Shown piece by piece: positions 12,195 to 28,300 of a stretch of DNA of 64,000 nucleotides (positions are counted from its first letter, which is position 1; every line of letters begins with the position of its first letter). This stretch comes from Carallia brachiata (lineage: Eukaryota > Streptophyta > Magnoliopsida > Malpighiales > Rhizophoraceae), in contig JADCRB010000055.1 in the NCBI GenBank assembly GCA_021464245.1, positions 1,022,487 to 1,086,486 on the forward strand. Reading direction: 5' to 3'. The notes beneath the pieces were generated by a model. The model did not search any database and was not told the DNA's origin. It worked only from the letters and a program-made list of their open reading frames with translations. Both the position numbers and the translations under genes were made by a program.

Positions 12195-12712
12195 CTTGGT
12201 TAAAACTTAGGCAAAAACCCTAATTTTACCCATCATCTTTATATCTTTTAAAAATTTTATCTACAACATTTTTTTGTTTTAGATTTCACTTTTAACGTTT
12301 TCTCTGTTAATCTTTTTTTACCTTTTTTCTCGTTAGTTGACCGTTAAATATAACATGTGACGATTTAATTAGTGATACATCATCATACTCATAACCCATA
12401 TTAGCAACACGTCATCACCTCATGACATAAAAATTAATTGTACTCACAACCCACCATCGTTCATGACATAAAAAATAATCCTACTCATAACCCACCATCT
12501 TCTGTGTTGTTGATCTAAATTATGAATAGAATGATATATCACTAATTAGACTGTCACGTGTCATATTTAACGATCAACTAATAAAAAAAAGATAAAAATG
12601 ATTGACAAAGAAAATATTGAGAGTATAATGTAAAATAAAAAAAATATTATAAGTAAAATTCTCAAAAGATATAACGATGACGTATAAAATTAGGATTTTT
12701 GCCTAAAACTTA
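12195..12712. mobile_element. MITE-like element with about 190 bp inverted arms
   Basis: The left arm (about 12200-12395) and right arm (about 12520-12712) are reverse complements with mismatches. The outer ends read AAAACTTAGGCAAAAACCCT and, inverted, AAGTTTTAGGCAAAAATCCT; the inner parts share GTTGA.CGTTAAATAT. The centre contains imperfect direct repeats around CTCATAACCCA/CTCACAACCCACCATC. There is no coding capacity. The target-site duplication was not resolved. Confidence 0.7.
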
Positions 12713-13116
12713 CTTAGAACATTGTCAATAATTGGGCTTTGAGTTTTCAACTTAGTTGGGCTACGAATGATCTGGGCCGACGCTGATTAGAGAGAAACAG
12801 AACACACTTATTTAGTCCATTAGATTGTTTTTCTGAGCTTGTTCCCGGCCACTGGATTTTCTTAATTGCTTCGTGGATACGAGGCGAAGATCCTGAGACC
12901 ATTAATTCTGATGACCGATGAGACCATTAATTCTGGTTATTGTGAATTTTCGATTAATTCATTAAAACAAAGAGTAAAACTACACATATAAGTTTAAGAA
13001 AATATATAAAAAATACATAATTAATTTAATGATATTTAATAATTTATCTATTTTTTTTTCTAAATTTAATTTTTTTTTTTACAATCTAATAATTTAAATC
13101 ACTATACATATATAAG

Positions 13117-13955
13117 GGTGCGTTTAGTACGTACATTAGATAATATGATATAAGATAATATAGGTCAACATAATTATCCTATCTAATATTTAAATGATAT
13201 AAAATAAAATAGTACAGTATGTTAAAATAATTGATTTACATTTACTATTAATTTTAATATTTTTTATTAAAAATAGTTAAAATTAAATAATAGTTATTAG
13301 GAGGGATGAGAGGGAGGAAGGGAGCAAGGAAGAGAGAAAGGAAAGAGAGAGAGAGAGAGAGGGATGAGAGAGAGAGAGATGAGGGAGGAGAGAGAGGAAG
13401 GAGGAGAGAGGAGAGAAAGAGAAAGAGACAAGGAGTGTGTGTGTGTGAGAGAGAGAGAGAGGTGGGAGGAGAGAGAAAAGAAAGAGAGAGAGATGAGGAG
13501 TGAGAGAGAGAGGGGGTGGGAGGAGGGAGAAGTGAGAGAAAGGATGAGAGAGAAGAGAAAGAGAGAGAGATGAAGAGAGAGAGAGGTGGGAGGAAAAAGA
13601 GAGACAGAGAAGGAGAGAGAAAAGAAAGTGAGAGAGGGCGAAAGAGAGAATGAGAGAGGGGAAATAAATTTTTTTTTAATTTTATATTAATTTTTAAAAA
13701 ATTTTTAAACTTTATTTTAATTAAATAGATTTTTTTACTAAATACCTAATTTGTCAGTACTAGTCTATAGGGTAAGATAGACTAGCCTATGAAAATAAAA
13801 TAGATAGTACTATATCATATTTATAAAATAGTAAGTTTACACTAACTAATTATATATTTATTTTATTAATCAACTAAATATAAATTAAAGTAAAATAATG
13901 ATATTCTAAATTATATTATCTTATTGTATTTCATAAAACAATCACACCCCAATTA
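13117..13955. mobile_element. TIR element with GA-rich core
   Basis: The left end reads GGGTGCGTTTAGTACG. The right end, inverted, reads GGGGTGTGATTGTTTTATGA. Both are followed inward by similar AGATAATATA-type sequence (about 13150-13165 and 13910-13925). The core is the purine tract at 13306-13655. The end motif resembles the GGGTGTGTTTG ends of plant hAT-type MITEs. Boundaries are approximate and there is no coding sequence. Confidence 0.5.
13306..13655. repeat. GA-rich polypurine tract
   Basis: About 350 bp made almost wholly of A and G on the plus strand, with interspersed GAGAGA runs, GTGTGTGTG and GGTGGGAGGA phrases. The apparent reading frames of 65-69 codons through it are low-complexity Arg/Glu strings and are not genes. 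Confidence 0.9.
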
Positions 13956-14286
13956 TATAATCACGGTTGCTTGTCCAACAATTATTTATGCAAAAACTAA
14001 AAAGCTTATGAATATCAAGTCCAGGCAGCAACAGACAAATTAGCTACGAGTTCCACCACAGGGAGGGGATGGGCTTGACCGGAGAAATGGGCTGCCGTAG
14101 CGGGCCCTCCGCACGGGTCCTTTTTTTTTAATATCACTTGAAAAAAAGTTTATGATTTTGACCCAAAAAAAAACATGTTTATGATATATATAGACAAATA
14201 AAATATGTGAATAATATTTTTTATAATTAAATATACATTTTATTATTTATTTATGTACATTATATTTTTACTGTATGCATATATCA

Positions 14287-14333
<47 letters not shown>

Positions 14334-14540
14334 GGCGAGATATCATATCATATTTTTTTTCAAATAAAAGAAGATGCAAATCCGTACAGAACCTACGCCT
14401 TCCGCCTCACTAGTCCTTCCTGTCTCTCGTGTTTTCGTCCATCAGGTGAACGTACAGAAAGGAAAATGGAAACGACCTTTCAAAATCCTAGAAAGGAAGA
14501 AAAAAAAATAGAGAAAATAAAAAAAGATTAATATATATAA
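13956..14540. other. Intergenic, with (TA)n and poly-T tract
   Basis: A GC-richer island at about 14020-14120 is unidentified. A (TA)n run followed by poly-T lies at about 14288-14333. The open frame across 14253-14531 begins in low-complexity sequence and shows no domain. Confidence 0.4.
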
Positions 14541-14855
14541 AATTTTATTTAAAGTAATAATAAATGTAATATTAATTTTAAAAAGTAATAAATATAATAT
14601 AAATTTTGTTTAAAATAAAAAATTTAAAACATTGTAAAAATTTTGAATATAATTTATTTATTTTAATGATGTGATATTAATTTATATGATTATTATATTA
14701 TCGAAATAAATATATTTTTATAAATTTATTATCAAAACTGACAAATTCTATTCATATAAAATTGTTGCATATTAAATTTATTATTTTAAATAAAATTTGT
14801 ATTAAATTTGTTACTTTTTTAAATTTATATTAAATTTATTATTTTAAATAAAATT
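14541..14855. repeat. AT-rich inverted repeat, foldback or MITE-like
   Basis: The arm at 14541-14618 (AATTTTATTTAAAGTAATAA...) matches the reverse complement of 14781-14855 (AATTTTATTTAAAATAATAA...) over about 75 bp, with few mismatches. The spacer is about 160 bp. No coding content. Confidence 0.6.
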
Positions 14856-14892
14856 AGTGATATTTTTGTATATTAACTCAAATAACAAAGAC

Positions 14893-15241
14893 TGGCATGT
14901 TTGTTTCGTAAGAGAAAAAAAGAAGAAGAAAAGAAAATTGTAATAATTACTATTTATTTTTTTCTCTACATTTCTTTCTCTTAACTTTCTACACTACTCT
15001 TAACAATTTTATTTTCTTCACAACCTTTTCTCTTATAAATTACTATTCATTTTTTTCTCAACATACTTTCTTTCTTGTAACTTTTTATACAATTCCAAAT
15101 AATTTTATTTTATTCACCACTTTTTCTCTCACAAATTACTATTTACTTTTTTTTAACATATTTTCTTTTTCATAATTTTCTCCACCACTCTAAATAATTT
15201 TATTTTATTATATTTTTCTCTTTCTTCTCTCCAAACACATA
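14893..15241. mobile_element. MITE-like element with internal minisatellite
   Basis: Three to four imperfect copies of an 85-95 bp unit contain ATTACTATTTATTTTTTTCTC and AATAATTTTATTTTATTCACC. They lie between ends GGCATGTTTGTTTCG and, inverted, TATGTGTTTGGAGAG. A related array in the opposite orientation lies at about 55452-55787, so this is a dispersed family. No coding content. Confidence 0.55.
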
Positions 15242-15451
15242 GCTCAATTTCAATTTTAAGGACAACATAGTAATTTCACAAGAGCCACCGCCTCGAGTTG
15301 CAACATTACAACGGTAACATGCGAAGCCGAGCCGGTACTTAAAGGCATTTACTGAGCAAATAACAACACAACAATAATTTTTCTGCACAAAGAAAAAAAA
15401 AAAAAAAAGGAGAAAAAAAAGAAAGAGAGCGAGAGAGTACGAGGAGGTGGA

Positions 15452-18010
15452 ATGGAATTAGGGCGACCTATAAAGTCTTCTGTCGGCGGTGGTGGAGGTG
15501 GCGGCGGCGGTGGAGGCAAGAATGGTTCTCTCCGCCGTCCGTTTCAATTTAAAGGATTCCACATTGAGATTGGCGCCGATCGCTTCATCGATCTCATCCT
15601 AAATACGACTGCCGTTTCGTCATTAGTTGCGATCTTTGGTAACTATGAAATTCTTTCTTGGTTTATTTATTTATTTATTCAGTTTTTCAAGAAACGGAAA
15701 ACAGAGAGGAAATCTTGGACTGAAGTTTCTTTTGGCTCTTTCAGCGCCTAAACAAAGTTAAAGAAAGTATTATATTTCCCGTTGCGTTGCCATTTTTTGA
15801 CTTAGATTTTTTTAGTAATTTCCTATTGTTGGATTGTACCGTTTATTTTCAAGAATCTTAAAATATTTTAGATTTTGGGGTTTATTCGGAGGCCGGTGAA
15901 TTACAGGACACCTCAGGTAGGAAACCAAAAATCTTAGACGTTCTTGATTGGTATTTATTAACATTCTTGAATCTTGAGCATGGATCCATTTTTTTTTTTT
16001 TTCTTGTTCTCTTTATTATCAAAAGTTTAGTTGTGGCGTTAATCCTGCGGCTGTTGGATTACAGAAGACCTCAGATGGCAAATTGAAAATCTTAGACGTT
16101 CTTGACTGGTATTGATTAACTTTCTTGAATCTTGTGCATTGAATTGATTGTGTTTTTTTTTTGGCTTTGTTTGTGTTTGATATCTTTACGAAGAGAAAAT
16201 AACGTTAGGAACTATCTTGACACGGGCCCTGATTGCTGCTGTTGAGGTAGGTTAGTACCAAATAACATATCATGGCACTAATGTGGCTGGTATTGCTGCT
16301 GCCTTCCACCGAAAGGTATCACGAATTTACCTGTTGTCTTCTTCCCTATTGTCACCATAACATGATTTGACTTGTGAGTTTACTCATCGATTATGGAAGC
16401 CATTATTGATTGGAGTTGATCCTGGAGCACAATTAATATCATGTGAAATTGGAGACTCACACTTAGGTTTAATGGAGATAGGTACTACCTTGACATGGGC
16501 CTTGATTGCTGCTGTTGAGGTAGGTTTGGACCAAATAAAATATTCTATCGTGTAGCATAATATACCGGCCAGAATATATGTGATATTTACTGAATAAGGA
16601 TACTTATCCGCCTCTGCAGTATAACTGTGAATTTACTAGTTGTTTAGAACCTACATTATATCCAGAATATGACAGTTTTATTGACCTTTTCCAATGAGGT
16701 ACCAATTCTAACTTGTACTTTTTTTTTGTGATATGATTCATTCATGATCCTTAATTCGCCATTTTAGAGTCATATTGATTTTAGTTAGGTTGTGAATACA
16801 CACTGCCTTATTTTCATGAGCAGTGCTAGCAATAGTGGTGCAGCTTTAAGCACTGTTGGCGCTCCAGGTGGTATAACATTAAGCATTACAGGAGTTGGTG
16901 TTTATGTCTCACCTGCATTGGCTGCTACTGCTCATCGTGTATTTGAGCCTCCTTCTGAAGGACTTGAATATACTTGCTATAATATATCACCCTTAATAGG
17001 ATTCTAGCTTGTATTTTATTTTTCCACTCTATCACCTTTATGTGCGTTGTGATATGAATTTTAGTAACTTATGGATTTGTTTAAATGAGATGCAGCTCTG
17101 GCTTCTAGCTGATGACCAACAGCTAATGAGGGTCTTGGGATCTGTGTCAGTGCAACGGTGGGGCTGTAGCTCCTGTCCCTAGAAGTACTTTTAAAAAACA
17201 CATGCTCATGAATGGAACATCATTGTCATATTCTGCTTGTGGTGCAACTGCATTACTTACTATCACATTTAAGGTTATGTTTTTGCTGCTCTTTGTGCCC
17301 TCTTACTTTGTTGGTGCCTCTTTATCTGCATTAACTGATGCTTCTTCTATGCAACATTTGTCTTATAGGTTCTGGGCAGTCATATAAGCCTATAAAGTGT
17401 GAGGAAGGCTCTTGTGAATATATCTGTTTCTGTTGGTTAATTGCTGGCAGATACGATCCACTGGATAAAGGCTTATGCAAGTTGACAAGTTTGATTTCCT
17501 CCTTAGGCTTTTATCACTTACTGTGGGTAACAAATCTATCACATGTTTGTCATTGTGGAGTTACTTTTGATGACTTGTTTCATGACAGGGAACACAAATA
17601 TACACAACAGTCGAGGAATATTCCCATGTGTTTGCCATGAAACAAAGATCAATTGATGTGGTAAATTAAGTAAGCACAGCTTTTTTGTATCATATACTGT
17701 TTTGACACACCTTATGTTCCTTTCTTAAAAGATAATAATGAGGCACACTGATTGAGAGAATTTCTTATGCTTGTTAATATTGTTTACATACTTCCTTGCT
17801 GGCTAACTGAATTTCTCTTGATGCTTTTTATCTATTAATTCAGTGTTCACTGAAGATTCTTCTACTAGTGTTAACAAGAAAAATTTACAAATATTGTAGA
17901 ATATCTGTACAACAAATTACATCTACAATTTGTGACGCTTTTGACCTCAGCTCCAACTTTTCCAGGCATATACTTGAGAGAAGCTAGCACTTGTCAACAA
18001 CCCACAGAGG
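15452..18010 (+). pseudogene. TPP2: Tripeptidyl peptidase II pseudogene, copy A
   Basis: TPP2 is a giant cytosolic subtilisin-like exopeptidase. Exon-like pieces follow the TPP2 order with intron gaps. They are: a poly-Gly leader and IEIGADRFIDL (15452-15638); DFGVYSEAGELQ and KPKILDVLDW (from 15872); a second copy of that exon at about 16028 (GVNPAAVGLQKTSDG); a stray ALIAAVE piece; HGTNVAGIAAAFHRK; EPLLIGVDPGAQLISCEIGD; GAALSTVGAPGG; EPPSEGLEYTC; APVP...MLMNGTSLSYSACG; SVRKAL; QQSRNIP; and GIYLREAS near 17970. The first 15872 copy keeps the Asp of DSG as DFG, and the Ser of NGTS survives, but there are stops, frame changes, an out-of-order exon and missing middle exons. Less than half of the usual length of over 1200 residues is present. 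Introns are retained, so it arose by DNA duplication, not retrocopy. Confidence 0.85.
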
Positions 18011-18047
18011 TGGACTATTATTATACTTAGTAAAGATGGCATGAATT

Positions 18048-18283
18048 CAATTATCTATCTGCATGTTGAAATCTTCAAATTTGCATGGTAAGGTGGGCTA
18101 TAATTACTTTTTACTACTGTTACTTATTGTAAATATGCAATTTGGACTCTACTTTCAAGCCTTTATCTATCTGCATGTTGAAATCTTCAAATTTGCATGG
18201 TAAGGTGGGCTATAATTACTTTTTACTACTGTTACTTATTGTAAATATGTAATTTGGACTCTACTTTCAAGCCTTTATCCATT
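18048..18283. repeat. Two-copy tandem repeat, period 112 bp
   Basis: The unit contains CTGCATGTTGAAATCTTCAA and TACTACTGTTACTTATTG. Copies starting at about 18059 and 18171 are nearly identical, with one visible difference (ATGCAATT versus ATGTAATT), so the duplication is recent. It lies just after the truncated end of TPP2 copy A. Confidence 0.85.
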
Positions 18284-18339
18284 TCATTGATGAACAATAT
18301 TTCTAAATCCTTTTTACAGTAAGAAAGAAAAAAGTAATG

Positions 18340-21180
18340 GAAAAAGAAAAACAGGGAGGAAATTGCAAGGGCTGTGAAGCAACTCGATGAATTTAACTGG
18401 GCCATTGAATTTGGTACACCTTTTTTTTTTTTCCCTTTTTGTAAAGCTAAATATTTGCATCTCAGTTGTCAGAAGAATATGGTTTTTTTTTTTTTTTTTT
18501 TCATATTGTTAAAGATTTATACATGATTCTACACCTGACGGAAGTTAAAAAATTTTTCTGTTTGTTTCCACATGCATGCTACAGTATTTTTACTTGAAGT
18601 CCACATAGTAGAGGATATGAATTCAATCTGAATTGAATTAAAAGTTTTAGATGCATTGTTATATTATGCGGCTTGCAAAATAGAGGGGCGGACGCTTCCT
18701 CATGATTCGTTTATGGATTTATACTTACTAGCCTGGACACCCTGCATCATTGTTTTGTTATGATGTCCTTGTTTCCAGAAACACTCAAATTCAGAGGGTG
18801 TGAACTTGAAAAAGTTGCGTGAAGATCTTCAAAATCGAATTTATATGCTACAAAAGAAGGCTGATGTGAGTGTGCTTGGTTTTTATATCCATGCTTTTCT
18901 AATCCATTCTTTTCCAATTCCTAATGTTTGAGTGAACAAAAATGGATGCTATTTTCTTCAGAATCAAAATGAAGTTTGTTGTGTTTAGCAAGTTGGATGC
19001 TTGTACATTCATTGTCAATCTCTATGGCAAGGGAACATCTCAGGTATATTTATAGACGGCTCCCCTCATAGCCCTTGTGTTGCTGGTATTGCTACTGCCT
19101 TTCACCCAAAGGTTCCATAAATTTACCTATTGTCTTCTGCCCTATTTGAACATTACATGACTTGTCACTTTTCTCATTGATGATAGGAGCCATTATTGAA
19201 TGGAGTTGCTCCTGGAGCACAATTGGTGTCTCTCAGAATTGGAGACTCATGCTTGGGTTAAAGGCAGGCAGCTACTGGCTTGACACTGGCCCTAATTGCC
19301 ACATTTGAGGTAGGTTTAAACCAAATTAAATATTCTACTGTCTAGCATGATTTCAGCAAAAAATTTGTCTTTTACCGAATAATGATACATATCTTCCTCT
19401 GCAGCATAAATATGCCCTTATCAACATGAGTATGTAGAACTAACATTACTTCCTGAATATGGCCGTTTTGTTTACCTTGTTACTGAGGTACCAATTCTGA
19501 CTTGTACTTTTGGTTATGAGATACACTCACATTACATAATATGCCATGAGACGCACTGGTTTTTGCGGATACTGCTTATTCGTAAGCAGTGCTCGCAATA
19601 GTGGTCCAGCCGTAAGCGTTGTTGGACCTCCTGTTGTACAACATTGAGCATTATAGGAATTGGTGCTTGCATCATTACCAGTGATGGCTTCTGATGCTCA
19701 TTGTGTAGTTGAGCTTCCTTCTGAAGGACTTGAATATACTTAGTATGTTTCACCCTTAATAGGACTCCAATCTTATTTTTTACACTCTATCATCTTTATG
19801 TGAGTGTTCTGATTTGAATTTAATAGATTGTGAATTTGTTGAAATGAGTTGCAGGTCTAGCTGGGGACCAACAGTTGATGGTGATCTTGTGGTGGCTTTT
19901 CCTCCTGTCCCTACATGGACTCTTCAAAATCGCATGCTCATTGTGTAGTTGAGCTTCCTTCTGAAGGACTTGAATATACTTAGTATGTTTCACCCACTTA
20001 AGGGACTCCAATCTTATTTTTTACACTCTATCATCTTTATGTGAGTGTTCTGATTTGAATTTAATAGATTGTGAATTTGTTGAAATGAGTTGCAGGTCTA
20101 GCTGGGGACCAACAGTTGATGGTGATCTTGTGGTGGCTTTTCCTCCTGTCCCTACATGGACTCTTCAAAATCGCATGCTCATTGTGTAGTTGAGCTTCCT
20201 TCTGAAGGACTTGAATATACTTAGTATGTTTCACCCTTAATAGGACTCCAATCTTATTTTTTACACTCTATCATCTTTATGTGAGTGTTCTGATTTGAAT
20301 TTAATAGATTGTGAATTTGTTGAAATGAGTTGCAGGTCTAGCTGGGGACCAACAGTTGATGGTGATCTTGTGGTGGCTTTTCCTCCTGTCCCTACATGGA
20401 CTCTTCAAAATCGTATGCTAATAAATGGAATATTAATGGCATCTTTATCTGTTTGTGGTGGGATTGTGTTACTTACTAGTACAATGAAGTTTATAATTAT
20501 GCTACTTTTTGTGCCTTTTTACTTTGTTGGTGCCTCTTCATCTGCATTACCTGAGCCTGCTACCATGTAACATCTGTTTTATAGGCTCAGGGGATTCCTG
20601 TGTTAGGCACATACACTATGAGGAAGGCTCTTGAGAATACATCTGTTCCTGTTGGTGAATTGCTGGCAGATAAACTGTCCATGGGACAGCGCTGATGCAA
20701 GTTGACTAGTTAGATTTTCTGCCCTTGCCAAGCTAACAAGTCTATAACATGTTTGTGATTGTGGAGTTAATTTGATGACTTGTTGCATTACAGGGCACGT
20801 TAATATAAGTGAGAGTCCAGAAGTGGAAATGCTATGAAATAATGATCAATTGATGTGGTAAATCAGGTAAGCACTTCTCCCTATAATATTGTGTTTGGCA
20901 CATCTTAGGTTCATTATAAAGGCTAATTGTGACAGGCTAAGGGAATTATGGCAATAATTTTGAAGATATTTCTCATGCATTTAGTGTTGTTTACATGCTT
21001 CCTTGCTGGCTAACTGCATTTCTGTTGATTTTTTATCTATTAATTCACGTTTCAGTGAAGATTCTTCTACTAGTCAGTAAAGATTTTGGAATATTTGTAC
21101 AACAGATCACATCTACATTTGTGATGACTTTGACCGCCTCCTACTTTGCGAGGCATATACTTGAGGGAAGCTAGCCTAAA
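18340..21180 (+). pseudogene. TPP2: Tripeptidyl peptidase II pseudogene, copy B
   Basis: This copy starts further into the TPP2 order than copy A. Pieces are: ARAVKQLDEF (about 18370), LREDLQNRIYMLQKKAD (about 18820), FSKLDACTFIVNLYG (about 18980), VAGIATAFHPK (about 19080), EPLLNGVAPGAQLVSLRIGD (about 19190), LPEYGRFVYLVTE (about 19450), VVELPSEGLEYT, SSWGPTVDGDL, PPVPTWTLQNRML, RKALENTSVPVGELLADKLS (about 20620) and GIYLREAS (about 21155). The catalytic GTSMAS motif has become GILMAS, so the nucleophile Ser is lost. There are several stops and frame changes. Copies A and B both end just after GIYLREAS and share sequence beyond it, so one was copied from an already truncated gene. Confidence 0.85.
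19698..20412 (+). repeat. Triplicated 240 bp unit within TPP2 copy B
   Basis: Three head-to-tail copies start at about 19698, 19938 and 20179 (spacing 240 and 241 bp). Each spans the end of the EPPSEGLEYT exon, an intron, and the SSWGPTVDGDL...TWTLQNRML exon. They are almost identical; one visible difference is CACCCACTTAAGGG in the second copy versus CACCCTTAATAGG. The near-identity contrasts with the decayed host pseudogene and marks a very recent amplification. Confidence 0.92.
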
Positions 21181-21659
21181 CTTGGTTTGGATGGCATGAA
21201 TCCATCTGTCTATATGCATCTTTTTGTTTTACAATTTGCATGGTTAGCTGAGCTGTAATTACTTGTTGATATTGTTATTAATTGTGAAAAAATTGTCTTT
21301 CAGTCCCATTTCTGCATTGGGCTCAAGTTCGTAATGACTAAGTATGCTTCTGATGATACCTCAAATGCAATAATGCTGCCATGTCATGAGGCCACAAGTA
21401 GTTAGTTTGGATCTACTTGGTCACTGCTTTGCAGTTGTTTGAATCAGTTGTATTGTCATTTTGTTGCTATCACATGTGCATAAGTTTGCTCATGCTTCTT
21501 CGGAGATAATTTTGTTTTGACTGATTGTGCTACTGTGTTGACTTCCTAGCAGCTTGGTGGTATGAGGAAACTCACATGCATAGACAGTGATGACCAAGAT
21601 AAATCTTTCAAAGCATATGGGTTTTTTTTTAAAACTCATCAATTTGGCTCAACACTCCA

Positions 21660-26692
<5,033 letters not shown>

Positions 26693-28300
26693 TACACGTA
26701 CACCTCTTCCTTTTGTAGATCAAATGCCATTCTAAGTTTTTATAGCTCAAATTTTGTACTGTTTCATGTTTATGCCAGTATATGGATACAATAAGTTGCT
26801 CCATGTAAACAGATTAAAAAGGAATTTGTGGAATGAATCTATTCATATTTCACGAATGTTTTAAAGCTAAAAACATGAAAGGAAAGTTTTACTATAAAGA
26901 AAAAGTTACTCTATTGTGATTTTAGTACTCATAAGTTTGAATTTTAAAAACAATCTCTTTGTAAAAACAAAAATAATGTTGCATTCATAACCCTTCGTTA
27001 AACACATAAATATGAGATTCTCGTGTGCTGACTTGACCTTTTAAAGCTGAAAACATCATGCCGCGTGTCCAAATTGGACCACCGTTGACATTGTCAAACA
27101 AACTGAGATCCTTTTTGTCTAACTCCCTGCCAAGTGCTATGTTCAGCTGTCAATGGTTGTGAAAGTCTGCAAATCAAATCATGGTTCTGTTCCCATGTTG
27201 AAACACAGTTTCAAGCTTTCTGCTCGTATTGGCAGACCGATTCAAAAAAATTTATATTTTGAAACTCTTGGTTCACGTCATGTCCCATGTTCTACATGAC
27301 CCCTCTCGTCTTTACTGAATCTCCAATGTCTATGTCATTATTTGAGTTTTGACGTTGAGTGATGTGCTCATCTTCAATATCTTGAAATCATTCTCTCCCA
27401 ATTAGCTTTTCCACCCAGTCAAACAACCGTATATGTTGGCAGCACTGTTGCAGACCTGTGCAGAGTAGAGACGTGAAGAAGCAGGATAGGAGGATTATAA
27501 GAAAGAAATACGTCCTTACCGCAACATAGAATCATGAAACAAACTACCAAGTGTGCGGTTTGACTGGCAACAGGCTCACGCTTCTGACCTTGAAGTCAAG
27601 GTTGAATGCCTGCCTGGGTCATTTTGTAGAGGTAAATTCACTCTTAACCTGATGTAAATTATACTGTAATTATCAGGTCTATTTACACTCCCTTTAAGCA
27701 AAAAAAGTAATACTCCTTGATGATATTGTAGGACAAAAGTTTTTCTATTTTTGCAAATCAAAAATAACAAAAAAATCATGGAATAAAAAACTTAGCATAC
27801 AGCGCATAGAATAAAACTTAGCGTGCAAAAATCTCGTTGCCCCTTTTCCTTTAGTTCACCTTCGCAAAAATGAATTCTATGAAAAATGCTGGAGATTAGG
27901 GATGCTAATAACTTTCTTTTTTCCCTTTTACTAACTGGCACGGCTAATTTTGTAACTGTCGCCAATTTTCATCTAGGTTATGAATTCATTTCTATCATCG
28001 TAACTCCTAAGATTATATCTAGGGCCTTCCGAGTACATATTTTTTTAAGTGGAAAATATGGTCTTTCAAAGCAATCTCAATATTTCAGCAACCACATATT
28101 TTTGTAAGTGTAAATCTTATGTTAATTAGTTAAAATATTCTATTGAGATTTCTTGATTATGTGTTCGCATTTTAATTACTCTACTCTTCTTTCATGGCCC
28201 TTGGGCTTCCCTTGTAACCAACAAAAAATAATAATAATAATCTTATGCCAACTAGAAATTTTTGCCCAACTGATGAACAAAAGAACACTAGGGTGCTAAA
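26693..28300. other. Intergenic, no gene recognised
   Basis: Unique-looking sequence of moderate AT content downstream of the PGM pseudogene. Short open frames such as 27886-28107 show no recognisable domain. Short (AAT)n at about 28228. Confidence 0.4.

Noticed and set aside
13306..13573. Plus-strand Arg/Glu-rich open frames
   Set aside because: They are low-complexity products of a polypurine tract.
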